Source: Galeruca laticollis (lineage: Eukaryota > Arthropoda > Insecta > Coleoptera > Chrysomelidae). From it: 64,000 nucleotides of DNA. Where the stretch lies: contig OY998179.1 in assembly GCA_963921935.1 (NCBI GenBank), positions 57,456,222-57,520,221 of the forward strand, in the 5' to 3' direction. The translations under genes and the position numbers were made by a program. Of the stretch, positions 44,683 to 57,045 are shown piece after piece (position 1 is the first letter of the stretch; each line of letters begins with the position of its first letter). Under the pieces are notes generated by a model. The model was not told the origin of the DNA. It searched no databases and saw only the letters and a program-made list of their open reading frames with translations.

Positions 44683-45649
44683 CAGGTTTAAGTTTTTGAT
44701 TTCTTGTTTGAGATATAATGATAAACGTTTCAGTGATCCTCAAGACAAATTTGTTCCTATACGTACTATATGGGAAATATGTTTGTGAAAATGTACAAAA
44801 TATGATGCACCCCATAGTTATTCCTTATACTGGAAAAATAAAAAGTCCGGATAAACAACCTGTGCCAGATTATTATGTGAGAACATTGACCGAAAGCATC
44901 CATGGAACAGGAAGGAATATTACAATGGCAATTGGTTTATATCTATCCCAGTGACCAACAAAATGTTAACTGAATATAATCTGACTACTGCAGGTATACT
45001 TAGAAAAAACAACAAAGAAATTCCTCTATATTTCCTCCCAAATAGGGAAAATTAAATAGATAGGTACTTCGCATTTTTTAATAAAAATATTGGTTTCTTA
45101 CATACCGAAAAAAATGAATTCAGTATTATTATTGTCTAGCTTGCACAGCGGAAAAGTTATTAACGAAAATGAAAAACCAGAAATCATAAACTTCTCCAAC
45201 TCAATAAAAGGAGGAGTGGATTCATTTGACCTGATAATGCACAGCTCATCTGTCTCCAGAAAAACGCGTAAATGTCCACTACGATTTTTTATGGAATGCT
45301 GGATTAAGCAGGAATAAACTGCCACGTAATATACCACATGGTAATAGGTAACAGAAAAAGACTGGTCGCCGAACATTTTCATTTGATTTTGAATTTGCTC
45401 AAGCTAAACCTCACATGGAAAGACGTTTAACCAAAAATATTTCTAGTAATTTAGCATTAGAAAGATACTTGCTGTGGAAGATAACACTAGATCTGAAGAA
45501 CAACCTGCAAGAACACTGTTAATAAAACAGATGCGGTGTTTTTTGTGTAAACGAAAAAATGACATAAAAACTAAAACTGCTTGCGGAAAATGTTCAAAGC
45601 CGATTTGTAATGAGCATATATTGGAAATGTGTTTAGAATGTTTCAAATA
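44683..45649 (+). pseudogene. PiggyBac-like transposase, central and C-terminal part
   Basis: Continues the frame from 38366: RFKFLISCLRYNDKRFSDP, KFVPIRTIWEICL, QPVPDYYVRTLTES, HGTGRNITM, then frameshifted GNWFISIPVTNKM where DNWF is expected. So the second catalytic Asp is replaced by Gly and a frameshift sits beside it. Later IKGGVDSFDLIMHSSSV carries the third catalytic region. The end (MRCFLCKRKNDIKTK, ACGKCSKPICNEH) is the C-terminal Cys-rich zinc domain used for end binding. No functional frame remains. Confidence 0.85.
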
Positions 45650-46234
45650 ATATTTGATATATTTTGGGTTTGGGTTATCAGTAACCCCATATAATTGTTT
45701 AAAGGGGTATATTTTGTGTAAGCATTAAAACTTGTGGTTGATGACATTTTTCTCACAAAAATTCAAAATTCAGAGATTTAGTTTACTTTTCTTGATGCTC
45801 TGCTCCGAGGAGTTTACAGACACAGTGTACTAATAAATTGAATTATTTACCTACCTACAGTAGAAACGGTGACTCAGTTGACGATATTATTCAACACATA
45901 CTATGTTGGTACTGTCTTCTTATAATAACAGAATAAAAGCTAAACTCAATACAAGCGTTTGTCGTATTGTTTTGATTAAGATGCATATGGTTGATGTCGT
46001 ATTAGTCACGTGATGTACTGTACATAACCAAATATTAACCAAAGTGTTTTCCAGAAACTAGTTATTATGTGCAATACCTTCATTTCATACTACTATTAAA
46101 AGCCGGAAGTTGAAAAATAAATTATTCTCTATTATTAAAAGGAGCACATAGCCGCCCCCTTATGAAGATTAAACTAGTTTTTATTGCTTACACTCAGGTA
46201 CAATTGCTTTTGCACGCTAAAAGAATGGATTATA
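45650..46234. other. No recognisable gene
   Basis: Probably piggyBac 3' flank. No TTAA-flanked terminus could be placed with confidence. Confidence 0.35.
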
Positions 46235-46365
46235 CCTGGCTGCAATTTTACAATTCCTATACTGATATGGTCAGGGGGGCGACTGAACTCGTATAGTTTT
46301 TGTTTGCAGCATATCAGCTGCATAACCTATTCTATTACGGTTCAAAAATGAACCATATTGGTATA

Positions 46366-47204
46366 GAATCTGTAAGATCTATATCCTTTATTTAGAGTCA
46401 TTGAATGAAATTACGTTTTTTTGCAGTTTTTTATAATCTATTGTTAAACAGAACATTTGAACACTGGAACGAAAATATCTGACTAGGTGGGTGGGTATTT
46501 ATTTTTTGAATAGAAAAGTCTATATGCAACTCAATATTTCGAAAAGGCATAAGTATTTTGCTGAGTTAAAAAATATTAAATGATATGTCTATAGCTAATT
46601 CAGCCGGTTTTGAAATATCAAGCTCTAAATATTATAAAATAAATCGCAGTGAATCCACGAATATCCCTGGATATCTGAAATATGGTTTAAATTGTTTTTT
46701 ATAGAATACTTACATAAAAAATCTAAACACTCATATTTTCATAAAAATGAAACTCAGTGAGTAAGAACAAAATCTAAAGCCAAATATTTGCATAAATCTG
46801 AAACCAAATGAGTACATAATGTAATGTTTTTGTTATTTATTTAAACAGTAAACGGGTGGGATAAATTTTAAACACACGGTATGGCTACTTACTAATTTAT
46901 TTAAACACTAAACTAATCACTAACACTAATTATACACAGTATATTCACTTAAACTAATTTATATAAACAGTTCACTTATTTACTTCTTTATCTCACGATG
47001 TAAAATTATCAACTAACTCCTCCGCTGATCGGTCCTTATTTATTAATGCCTTTTTCACTAGATAATTCTAGATTACAAAAACAATTGGCTTTCTGGCATT
47101 TTCTAGATAAGACTGGTCACAAAAACAATGTAGATAAGATAGTCACAATTCTTAAACAATTCTAAGAAGAACTGTCTGTGGATATGGTGTACACACTAGA
47201 TGTA
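46366..47204. other. MULE 3' non-coding region
   Basis: No coding signal between the left MULE TIR and the palindrome. Confidence 0.35.
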
Positions 47205-48583
47205 AATTGAGTGAATGAAAACGACGAATACTCAGTGTGTATTTGTTTATTAATTTCCAGCTAAGCGCTTTCGGCTATTAAGCCATTATCAAAGCTGTCC
47301 TATGAAAATTACAAAGTTTGTGAAATTTTGGAAAAACAATTTAAAAAAGTTGAACTTACGTCATTTAAAAAGTAGGTGTCAAAACCATCCAGTTCATTAA
47401 GAACAATGTTCAAAGTTGAATCATTGTTATGATTAAGTCATTGAATTAAAAACATTAAAATAACCCTATTGGAAGGGTGTAAAATTATAATTTACATGAT
47501 GTAAATTCATTCAGAAATAAAAACAGAATGAAAAACGGTGACAAGTTTTACGTTAAAATTACGGTGGCTAATAAGCCAGCGTGCCGTAAAAACAAGTGTA
47601 TGACAATACAACATATTTATATGACGAACATTGAATCAAAAGCATGATTGAAAAGATGAAAAAATTCATATAGTGAACTGAAAATTGTAGGGAACCCTGA
47701 ATGTTACATTTATTTTTAAATTTGAAAATGAAGTTAAAGATGTGATAAAAGCAAAAAATTGAAAAAAACTATTCAAATTCAATTTCCAACATTCATCTAA
47801 TTTAGATGAATAGCCTAAACGTGTGAAATGCTAGATAACATAAATGTTATTTAATTTATGTTATCTAGCATTTCACACGTTTAGGTTACTACGCTTGTTC
47901 CTGAGTGGCTGGGGAATGGATCCAACCTCTTAATTCAATTTCAGTATACAACTAAGGGATGAAGGAGATTTTGCTATTCATCTAAATTAGATGAATGTTG
48001 GAAATTGAATTTGAATAGAGTTTTTTCAATTTTTTGCTTTTATCACATCTTTAACTTCATTTTCAAATTTAAAAATAAATGTAATATTCAGGGTTCCCTA
48101 CAATTTTCAGTTCACTATATGAATTTTTTCATCTTTTCAATCATGCTTTTGATTCAATGTTCTTCATATAAATATGTTGTATTGTCATACACTTTTTTTT
48201 ACGGTACGCTGGCTTATTAGCCACCGTAATTTTAACGTCAAACTTGTCACCGGTTTTCATTCAGTCTTTATTTCTGAATGAATTTACATCATGTAAATTA
48301 TAATTTTACACCCTTCCAATAGGGTTATTTTAATGTTTTTAATTCAATGACTTAATCATAACAATGATTCAACTTTGAACATTGTTCTTAATCAACTGGA
48401 TGGTTTTGACACCTACTTTTTAAATGACGTAAGTTCAACTTTTTTAAATTGTTTTTTCAAAATTTCACAAACTTTGTAATTTTCATAGGACAGCTTTGAT
48501 AATGGCTTAATAGCCGAAAGGGCTTAGCTGGAAATTAATAAACAAATACACACTGAGTATTCGTCGTTTTCATTCACTCAATT
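47205..48583. repeat. 1.4-kb nested palindrome (PLE-arm-like)
   Basis: Outer arms 47205-47817 and about 47974-48583 are near-identical inverted copies from AATTGAGTGAATGAAAACG inward to ATTCATCTAATTTAGATGAAT. Inside is a second stem, GCCTAAACGTGTGAAATG (47814 on) paired with its complement (47853-47888), then an unpaired 80-bp spacer. The arms include a degenerate hammerhead-like motif next to AAGCGCTTTCGGCTATTAAGCC, the type of sequence found in PLE arms. No protein-coding part is present. Confidence 0.87.
48491..48531 (+). ncRNA. Degenerate hammerhead-like motif
   Basis: CAGCT-TTGATAA-T-GGCT-TAAT-AGCC-GAAA followed by GGGCTT and AGCTGG. Stem I (CAGCT/AGCTG), stem II and GAAA are kept, but the CTGATGA core reads TTGATAA, which changes the C3 and G8 positions. 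Self-cleavage is therefore not expected. The mirror copy at 47259-47300 (minus) keeps a fuller stem III (AGCGCT). Confidence 0.5.
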
Positions 48584-48714
48584 CTAAGAAAACCTGCGCG
48601 TCCGCCATAATTTTAACTGTCACACCTGGCTTAGACAGAGTCGGATTTAGGGACTATACCAGTGTGCTGTTTCGTAACAATAATAATATAACAAAAAACT
48701 CATCTTTTCAGATT

Positions 48715-51700
48715 TTATTGGACGTTGTCACGCGCTGTTGAGTTAACGTTTTTTGCACTGGATTCGTTTCTTTCTATGTTTAGGCTAATATTGTGAGATT
48801 TTCGTTTTTTTTTTCTTTTCTTCGAGTTTGGATGGCCTTCCAGGCTGTAAGCGATTATTACCTCTAAGTCCCCTATCTTTTCTTCGGGATACAGCGGTTG
48901 GTTGTACATGAATTTTTCGGCTCCTGTTAAATCGAGTGGTGTGGGAAAAAATGGACACAATTTGAGAAGTCGTTTGAACTTTTTCCAATGTAGTCACCAT
49001 TTATCTTAATACTGCGATATAGGAAGGGCATTGGTCTTTCTTCAATATTTCTGAAACTCGTGTAAATTCGGCTTGGATTCTATCACTGGCTGCGTTATAG
49101 TCTTGACTGATTGTTTAGGTAATTGGCAAATCAAAGGAGCTTTCAACAGTTTCAGGTTGATCTGACTGAACAGTGTTATTATTTTCTGTGTAACACGTTT
49201 CACTGGTTTCCTCGAGATCAATTATGTCATCATAGAAAGCAGGTAAATATGTATCCCCTAAGGCAATTTTAGCACTGATCAGTTTTATTCAAAAACAAGG
49301 AATTTTTTAAAGAAAGACCGTACTTTTGTTCAAGTGCACATAAATGCTTACAATATTGTCCTCCTTGGCCAAAATAACAATTACAACACTCAGTTTCTAT
49401 TTTTACTTCGAAATAGTCACCTTTGTGTTCAACACGGTAATTAAGATGGCTGATGTGTTATTTCTTCAATATCGCTTATCATAAGCTTGAGTTAAATTTC
49501 GTCCTCTTGCATCTGCAAATTTTAGAAGTCTATTTTTGTGATAGTTTTCGAAAATCCCGGTGATGAAGTCGATAAGGGCACATATGTTGAATGCTTTGCA
49601 TCGCTGCAATATAATGTCCTTGAAAATCCCGATGGAAGCTTCACAGTAGTTGTTAGTATTGTTACCCCTGTGCAAAACGTCACTATGAAAAGGTAAACAC
49701 GATTCTTCTCGACGGCTCCAGGTATGTTCTAGATATGCCTTGGCGTTTTTATAGTTGTTCAAACTTGGGTCGTTGAATAAAATTCAAACATGAAGTTCTC
49801 TGCATCTGAAGTAGTTTTAGCAAACAAAACATGACGAAGTAACGTCATTATGGTCTTTGGTCATCTTTCTGAATCTTGTTGTTCGAATCCTATAGCCAAC
49901 GCCAAAAAGCGTTACGTGAAAAATGCAGAGTAGCAAACGAGATTTTGGAAATACTACTTTAAGTGCATTTCTTTCTGCAGTGTCATCGTCGGTTATAATA
50001 ACTTGTAGCTCAAATTATTTATTACAAGTGGCTCCTAAGTATTGCTTAGCCATGTTTAGAACGTATAATTAATCATTTTCTGATTTATGACTTTTCCGCC
50101 CAACCTATCCAATATGCGAGAAAAGTAACCAATACTCCAAAAAAAGTTGGAATTTTGAAAAACTTGTTTGAGTTATTTTTACGCTTTCCATCAAGAACAA
50201 CATGAAAAAACGGTTTTTAGAAAAAAATCCTGTGTGTATGTCGTCGTCGTCGTTGTCGTCGGCCACTTTTCGTTACATGTCTTGTTAGCACGATACAGCT
50301 TCCAGAGTGCAACAAATCACCAATTTTGAATATTGTTCAGAATATGTTACAGATGAACCCTATTCATTTTCAGCCTACCAGAGCCAGTACCACGGGTGCT
50401 ATGGTACTTGAAGTACAGTATTTTTGTCATTTTTTGAGAAATTTCAGTTTGTTAGCACGATACAGCCTCTGGAGTCCAACAAGTCACAAATTTTATGATT
50501 GAATATTATCCAGGACGGATAAACACTATTGATTTACAGCTCACCAGAGCCAGGTGCTATAGTACTTTAAGTACGACATTTTTGTCATTTTTGGAGAAAT
50601 TTCAGTTTGTTAGCACGATGCAGCGTCAGGAGTATATACAGGTGACCAATTTTATGATTGGATATTATTCATGGCGTCTCAAAGATGAAGTCTATTGATA
50701 TTCAGCACACTAAAGCCAGTACAACGGGTGCTATGGTACTTGGAGTACCAAATTTTTGTCATTTTTGGAGAATTTTCAGTTTGTTAGCACGATACAGCCT
50801 CCAGAGTGTACACAAGTGACCAATTTTATGATTGAATATTATTTAGGGCATCTAACAGATGAACCTTATTGATTTTTAACTCACCAGAGCTAGTACAACG
50901 GTTGCTAATGTACCTGAAATGTCACATTTTTGGTCCTTTTTGGAGAATTTTCGGGTTGTTAGCACGATACAGCCTCCGGAGTGTACACATGTGATCAATT
51001 TTGTAATTAGATATTTTTCAAGGTGTCTCACAGATATACCCTATTTATTTTCAGCGGACTAGAGAGAGTACAGCGGGTCCTATAAATCCAGAGATACTAC
51101 ATTATTGGTTATTTTTGGAGAAATTTTGGTTAGTTAGCACGATTCATCCCCCGAAGTGTATACAAGTGGCAATTTTATGATAAAATATTGTTCAGAGCCT
51201 GTTACATATGCGGAAAAGTTAGTTTTAATCTTTAAAACCGTTTATTTTTATGAAGAATAACATCTATTGGCAATGCTCCAATTTTTATAGCTGGAAAAAT
51301 AAAAGTGACTGAGGTGCTACTCTGGTTACAAGAACCACTGGTGTCAATAAAGATCATCTCATCTGCATGACCTGCTTTGAAAGCTCCTTTCATAACGGCC
51401 GTTATCAGAACAACAAGAAATGGATTTTCGTTAACACACAAAAGGATATCCTGTTTTTGTAAGTCGTCCATTTTAATCTTAATTTTTTCAATAACACTTT
51501 GGTCATGCCTTCCTCCATATTTTTCAGACCTCCATTGTTGATAGAAGTAGGTCACTTGTCTTTTTGTTGGATTCACTTGCGCATTTGCTAGAAGCACATT
51601 GATGTCATCATCAGAATTTTCAGATAAAAAGAATTCATGATAAGTCTTGGCTGCGAAAGCTGTCATACCAGATTCAAAATATCGACGAAAAGTTTCTTTT

Positions 51701-52125
51701 GTATCTTCATTGCATCGTAATAAGCTAAATGCTTGAGCAATCTGTATTTTGTGAGAATGTTCATAGTTTATATTGATAACTACATTCAAACCTTTTTTCA
51801 ATAGGTTAGACCTTCTCAAAGTGACTTCAGTATTTTTTAGGAATTTTATGTTTATACTTGTCAAACACTCGTAATTTCTTGTACAACCTTCTTTCTTGGA
51901 TACACGTTTATTGTTCTAGGCTAAATGACACACATAGAATTTGCGAAATTAATAACGAACACAATTATTGAACACTTTGTTTACAATCCAGTTAGTGTTT
52001 GTGCTACGCGAAAAGTCTTTGATGAAGGTTTCACATTTAGTCACAAAATGATCTTGATTTTTCTCCTGAAATTCAAAATAATGAATGTCACTACCAACGA
52101 TACTATTTATTACTGTTTTGGCCAT
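48715..52125 (-). pseudogene. MULE transposase with SWIM zinc finger
   Basis: Minus strand from ATG at about 52125 (MAKTVINSIVGSDIHYFEF). The main open part (51232-51864) holds MIFIDTSGSCNQ (first catalytic Asp) and IGALPIDVIL. After the inserted repeat element it continues NMAKQYLGATC, VIITDDDTAERNALK (second Asp), RLLLCIFHV, RHVLFAKT, HRGNNTNNYCEASIGIFKD (49466-49762), then the SWIM finger ECCNCYFGQGGQYCKH (near 49370) and a basic tail ending at 48715. Two early stops and several frameshifts plus the insertion make it inactive. Confidence 0.83.
50085..51240 (-). mobile_element. 173-bp-repeat element, single-arm copy 2
   Basis: Starts ACTTTTCCGCCCAACCTATC, then CGTCGTCGTCGTTGTCGTC, six units marked by GTTAGCACGATACAGC, and ends GCGGAAAAGTTAGTTTTAATC plus AAAACCGTTTATTT. 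This is the orientation of the right arm at 23.9-25.1 kb. It splits the MULE transposase between its first and second catalytic Asp. Confidence 0.85.
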
Positions 52126-52460
52126 TTCAGTGCACTAAAAATCGTTAAACAAAAGATATTAAAGAAGCACAGTTTTATAACCTCAAATTAAACTATGTGC
52201 CGACACACAATAATAAGAAGAGAGAGGGCAATCTTTTACCGCCAAACTGCTTATTACTGACAACTGCAATGGGCTAGATTTGTGCCCATAATAGCTAATA
52301 AACTGAACTTAACAAATTCTGTTCCAGTACGGTCAATTTTAGCACTGTAATAGACTAGAATGTGTAACTATTTTTTTGCAAACAAAAGCTACTCGAGTTC
52401 AGTCACCATCTTAACTATATTGATATAGACTTTGTAAAATCGCTACCTGGCTTCGCTTAT

Positions 52461-53702
52461 TACCAACAGAGGTGGTTCGAACGCAGAAATTAACCGCAGG
52501 CTGATAATTGTTTTACAACTGTTGAAGTGAATTAAAAATAAGTTTCAATATTCAATAGCATATCAGATTTAGCAGATGCACCATTATAATTTATAAAATA
52601 ATTAAAACGCTGAACGCATCCGCCACCCGCCAAATTTGTCGCTACTGGTCCATAAAACCACACATTTTCTTAGGCGAGCAGTCTATCATCATTGCCCTTT
52701 CTCTCAGACTAATGGAAGAGTCAACCGCATAAACATCATCTGGTTTGTCTAATTATTTTCTTAATCCATCTGTTACACTACACTTGAGTTTTTTTGTAAA
52801 ATGAAAAAATCGTCTTATAATTACTTATATCCAAACCCAGTCGCAAAACAATCCAACCACAATTATTGTAAATTAAAAATGTATGATTCACCTACCTACA
52901 CCTTGCTTCACTTAAGCGCTCATTGGAGAACTTGTTGAATTTTCAGTTTATGATTCGAATTATGGTCCATATACAAAGCAAGGAGATTGAAGTTAAAAAA
53001 TATCTTAATAAAACGTACTGAACTGAATGATAGGAACCTCATATAAAATAATCTAAGGAGCTGAATCTTTTTTAAGATCAAAATTGTATTAGTTTGTTCT
53101 ACTAGTACAAAATCAACACTACATCGACTAGGTTAACGAATAGTCACATGCCCTTTTTGAATTACATTAGTAAAACATTTACACTAGGAGACTATGTTTA
53201 GAATTGCTACAATTGTTGAAATAAGTTCAATTCAGATATTTCTGAGCGAAATCATCTTTTTCATTTAAAAGTCAGAAAACCACGTACTAGTTTACTGATC
53301 ATTATTTTATTAATTATCATCCTACCTGCATTTGAAATCAAAACATTTGCATCTCATTTTCAATTCAACTTTAGCAGATATTAGTAGATGTTTAATTTCC
53401 ATATAACTGAATGTGTTCGAAAATTATAATGTTCAAAATAGATACTTCTGAATCCAGCTGTACTAAGGTAATTTGCCCAATAAAATTTACTGTTTCCACC
53501 CTTACTCTGCGGAATCTACTCATATAACTTTTTTAAATGAAACTTTCTATATAATTTCACAATATATTGAAAAGGAGATAAAAATTTGACAATTGTTTCG
53601 ATAATTAATCCAGGCGAATTAGCTCATTTTTTTGGAAATAAAATAGTTATATAAATTCTGGCTGGGGGAAGTGGTAGAGGGGGTTATTGCAAATATTGGA
53701 AA
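52461..53702. other. Unassigned AT-rich DNA
   Basis: No coding similarity. A TTTGACAATTGTTTCGATAA segment near 53587 is shared with the palindrome at 16.9-17.1 kb. The last 100 bp resemble the sequence right of the Zator-like element (GAATTAGCT.. against GAATTAACT..), consistent with one older repeat split by it. Confidence 0.4.
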
Positions 53703-56700
53703 GGGGCCGTTCAAGTATTACGTAAGCACCAAGGGGGGTGTGGAGGGGTTCTCTGTTTTGCTTATTTTGGATGACATGGGGGGTGGGGGGTCTAGATGAT
53801 GATTACGTCATCGTTAGTTATTTAAGTTTTTTCGGGGATTCCCGCAAATAATACATATGCGTAGGCACTCGCTTTGAGAACTGATTAGGGGAATTACCGC
53901 GCATCAGGGAAATTACCGTGCGCTATTCACTTGTCTAATAATTCACTCTCGTGCCGGCCGGCTGCAAGTGCGCATCTATCAGTATTGTTTTGTTTGGATT
54001 TTAAACGTATTGTAAGCATTGAAAGTTATCATTTGTGTTTATGTTGATGCAATTAGCCAAAGTTTAACGTTTTAATTATTTAAATTTAAATATCTTATTA
54101 GAATGTCATATCATATAGACAAATCCAAGTTATACCAAAAACTGTTCGAAAGTTTTAAAAAATCTCATACTGGGACGAAAGTGCAAAATGTACAAAAGTT
54201 AGTTAACGAAGTTTGGCGAAATTATAAATTACAAGCAAAGTCAGATAAGGAACTAGATATTATTGTATCTAAGAGAATTGAAGAAGAATTGCAAGCGGCG
54301 ACTAAAAATAAATCCAATCTGCTTCATTTTTTTTCCAAGGTGAGTAAATATAAGTACAAAGTTTCTCTTTACGTTCTGTAACAATTAAAACGATTTATGA
54401 GTAAAAAATATGATGGCCTATCTCAAAGTAAAAAGGTAAATGATTGATATTTTATTTCTTAAGATCGACTCCGGCAATTGGTCACAAAATACACGGTGTT
54501 TTCAATATCTGTATGTGAAGGGTTTCTGTGGGGAAAAGCTTTCAATAATATTTAAACGCTGGTTTTATTAAATACGGTGAATTTATGTAGCTTAATAAGA
54601 GAATATCCAGCAGAACTCTTAGAAATTTTTCATTTTTAGGCAACGTCTTCTACCAGTAAACCTGCAGAAAAAACACAAATTATACAGCGATTTTCTAACA
54701 TTGAAAAACAGAAAGAAGATAAAATTAAAACCGGCAATGAATCACAAGAGCAATGCGAAAATAATAATAATACAGATAAACAAAGAGCAAAACCTGCTCA
54801 AGAAGCTTTGAAAAATAAGATTACTCTACTCGAAAAAAATCTGAACGCTTTGTATTATGCCAGAGATACTATGCCAAATTGCGCTGAAGTTGATAAACAG
54901 ATCATTCAGTTGCGCGAGGAACTAAAAACAGCAAAAAATACTTTAAACAGGAAGATTCAAAACGCAGTTGCCCAGAAGAAACACAGAGATGGTATGAAAA
55001 GAAAGTTAGAAGATATTTGTCAGGAAAATCCTGAAATAAAAAGAAGACTATCTCTGAGGGATTCAGTAGGACATCCTAAACTTGAAAGCGATCAACCATT
55101 ACTATTGAAAACAATTGAGGATATAGCTTTATTTGGGAGTGCATGTGATGACAGGAGACGAACGGAATCTATTCGCAGCGTAAAAACTCTTGACGAACTC
55201 ACACAAGAACTGCGTAAACTAGGATTTGACATTAGTCGCAGTGCGACATATCTTCGTTTGATTCCCAGAAAATCGAATTCTACAGAGGGACGAAGACATG
55301 TATCGACAGTCCCTGTTAGGCTCATTCGTGCTCAAAGTGATCACCACAAGAGCCACTTAGATAGCAAGTTCGCTGAAACATCAATCCATTATTTAGAGAA
55401 CATAGCATCCATACTTGGACCAGATCAAGTATTTTTCTTATCTCAAGATGACAAAGCTCGAGTCCCTATTGGCGTCACTGCGGCAAATAAGCAAGCACCA
55501 CTTTTAATGCATATGGAATATAGAATCAAATTACCTGACCACGATTGGGTAATCGCTGAGCGTCATAAATTAATACCATCTGTTTATGCTGGTATCAAAG
55601 TTACTTCCAATATGCTAGGACAACCGCAAGCCGTCGGATATTCTGGGCCAACATTCATCGCTATTCGAAGTGGAAAGCATAGTTCATCTACTGCTAATAC
55701 TCATGCTCAGGATTTCGAGACGCTTCTCGAACTTGAAGAGTTTCGACCATTAGCAAAAACTGACCATGGACTAGTAAAACCAGTAGTAATTATGACGGTT
55801 GATGGAGGGCCAGATGAAAATCCGCGTTATCAAAAAGTCATAGGGTTTGCTATACAACATTTTAAACGACATGATCTCGATGCATTGTTTATAGCTACCA
55901 ATGCTCCTGGAAGGAGTGCGTATAACAGAGTAGAGCGAAGAATGGCTCCTCTGAGTCGGGAACTGGCTGGTTTAATACTGCCTCATGACCATTTTGGGTC
56001 TCATTTGGATGAACGTGGCATTACAATTGATGAACAATTAGAAAGATATAATTTCGAATTTGCAGGAAATGTATTAGCTGAAGTATGGAGTTCAATGGAA
56101 ATTGATGGCTATAATGTTACTGCAAAATATGTTGAGGCTGATGAACAAGATGTTCCTGAATTTCCAGACATTAAATGGTACTCAGAACATGTGCGTGAAA
56201 TCCAATACTTGCTTCAAATTGTAAAATGTAAAAATACGGAATGCTGTCGTCCAAGAAGTGGCCTATTCAGATTACTAGACAACAGGTTTCTTCCACCACC
56301 TGCAAAAGTAAAACAAACAGTTGATGACTTGGTTTTGGATGAAGGAGGACAATTTCTTGATCTTTCAGTCAATTTAGCTCTACGCTTGAGTACTACCCTC
56401 AAAGATTTTTTGCAAATGCCCTACGATTATTTTTGTCCGACGGTAAAATTTAGGCTATCAAGCCGAACATGCAAAACGTGTGGTCTTTATCATGCTTCCG
56501 TCAAATCATTAAATCGTCACATCGAGAAGATCCATAAAAAAGTAAACACGCCCACAGAGGGAAAAGTTAGACCTGTAAGAGTCGCTGCTCGTCGTGCTAA
56601 TGAACTGATGTGCATTATTCAAAATTTAGAGCACCAAGATGTTGAATGGCTCGATGAGAGTGACGTAGACATTCCAAAATCGGATGAAAGTGAGCAGACT

Positions 56701-57045
56701 CACAACACTGAGCAGCAATCCAATGTCATCGATAACTTAGAATCATGGATTCAGGTTTCATGGACTGAAGACTGTTAATGTGTTCCGAAAATATTCTTTA
56801 TGTTAGTTATGTTCTTTATTTCTGATTATATTTTTTTGTCATTTACTCTATGTGTATCAGTTAAACCTAATATTTTCATGAATTTTCCTATTTTAAAAAT
56901 AACAATATAAAAAAACATTTATTACTAAAAATGTTTACGTAAGCATAGGGGGAGGGGGTAAGTGCTTTGCTTACTTTTGATGACAAGGGGGGCGGGGGGT
57001 AAAAAATGGTAAGAAATCTGCTCACGTAATACTTGAACGGCCCCA
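53703..57045 (+). mobile_element. DD43E (Zator-like) DNA transposon, apparently complete
   Basis: 3,343 bp bounded by GGGGCCGTTCAAGTATTACG and its exact complement, with subterminal G-rich runs on both sides (AAGGGGGGTGTGGAGGGG, AGGGGGAGGGGGTAAG). Flanking bases are AAA on both sides, which fits a 3-bp target duplication but is low-complexity. It contains one two-exon gene with no visible lesion. The Zator assignment rests on the DD43E spacing, GG-rich ends and possible 3-bp duplication. Confidence 0.83.
54103..56778 (+). CDS. DD43E (Zator-like) transposase, two exons
   Basis: Exon 1 54103-54339 (79 codons, ends HFFSK, donor GTGAGT) and exon 2 54640-56778 (acceptor TTTTTAG, phase 0, starts ATSSTSKPAEK) give a 791-residue protein with no stop. 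N-terminal part is charged and probably helical. The RNase H-like core has FLSQDDKARVPIG (Asp349/350), VVIMTVDGGPDENPRY (Asp467) and PGRSAYNRVERRMAP (Glu511). Asp467 and Glu511 have 43 residues between them. The last part has CKNTECCRP and a C2H2 finger (CKTCGLYHAS..RHIEKIH). The DGG..E arrangement recalls bacterial ISAZ013-type transposases. The intron-spliced frame, intact TIRs and lack of lesions suggest recent activity. Family name is tentative. Confidence 0.85.

Larger units (their letters stand above)
46235..52460 (-). mobile_element. Mutator-like element (MULE)
   Basis: Candidate TIRs of about 75-130 bp: CCTGGCTGCAATTTTAC..GACTGAACTCGTATAG on the left and the diverged inverse (CCAGGTAGCGATTTTAC..GACTGAACTCGAGTAG) ending near 52460. 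The minus-strand transposase lies at 48715-52125. A palindrome (47205-48583) and a 173-bp-repeat element (50085-51240) are inserted. The target duplication was not resolved. Confidence 0.7.

Noticed and set aside
53703..57045. Host transcription factor gene because of the C2H2 finger
   Set aside because: Exact inverted termini bracket the gene and its core carries DDE-like acidic residues.
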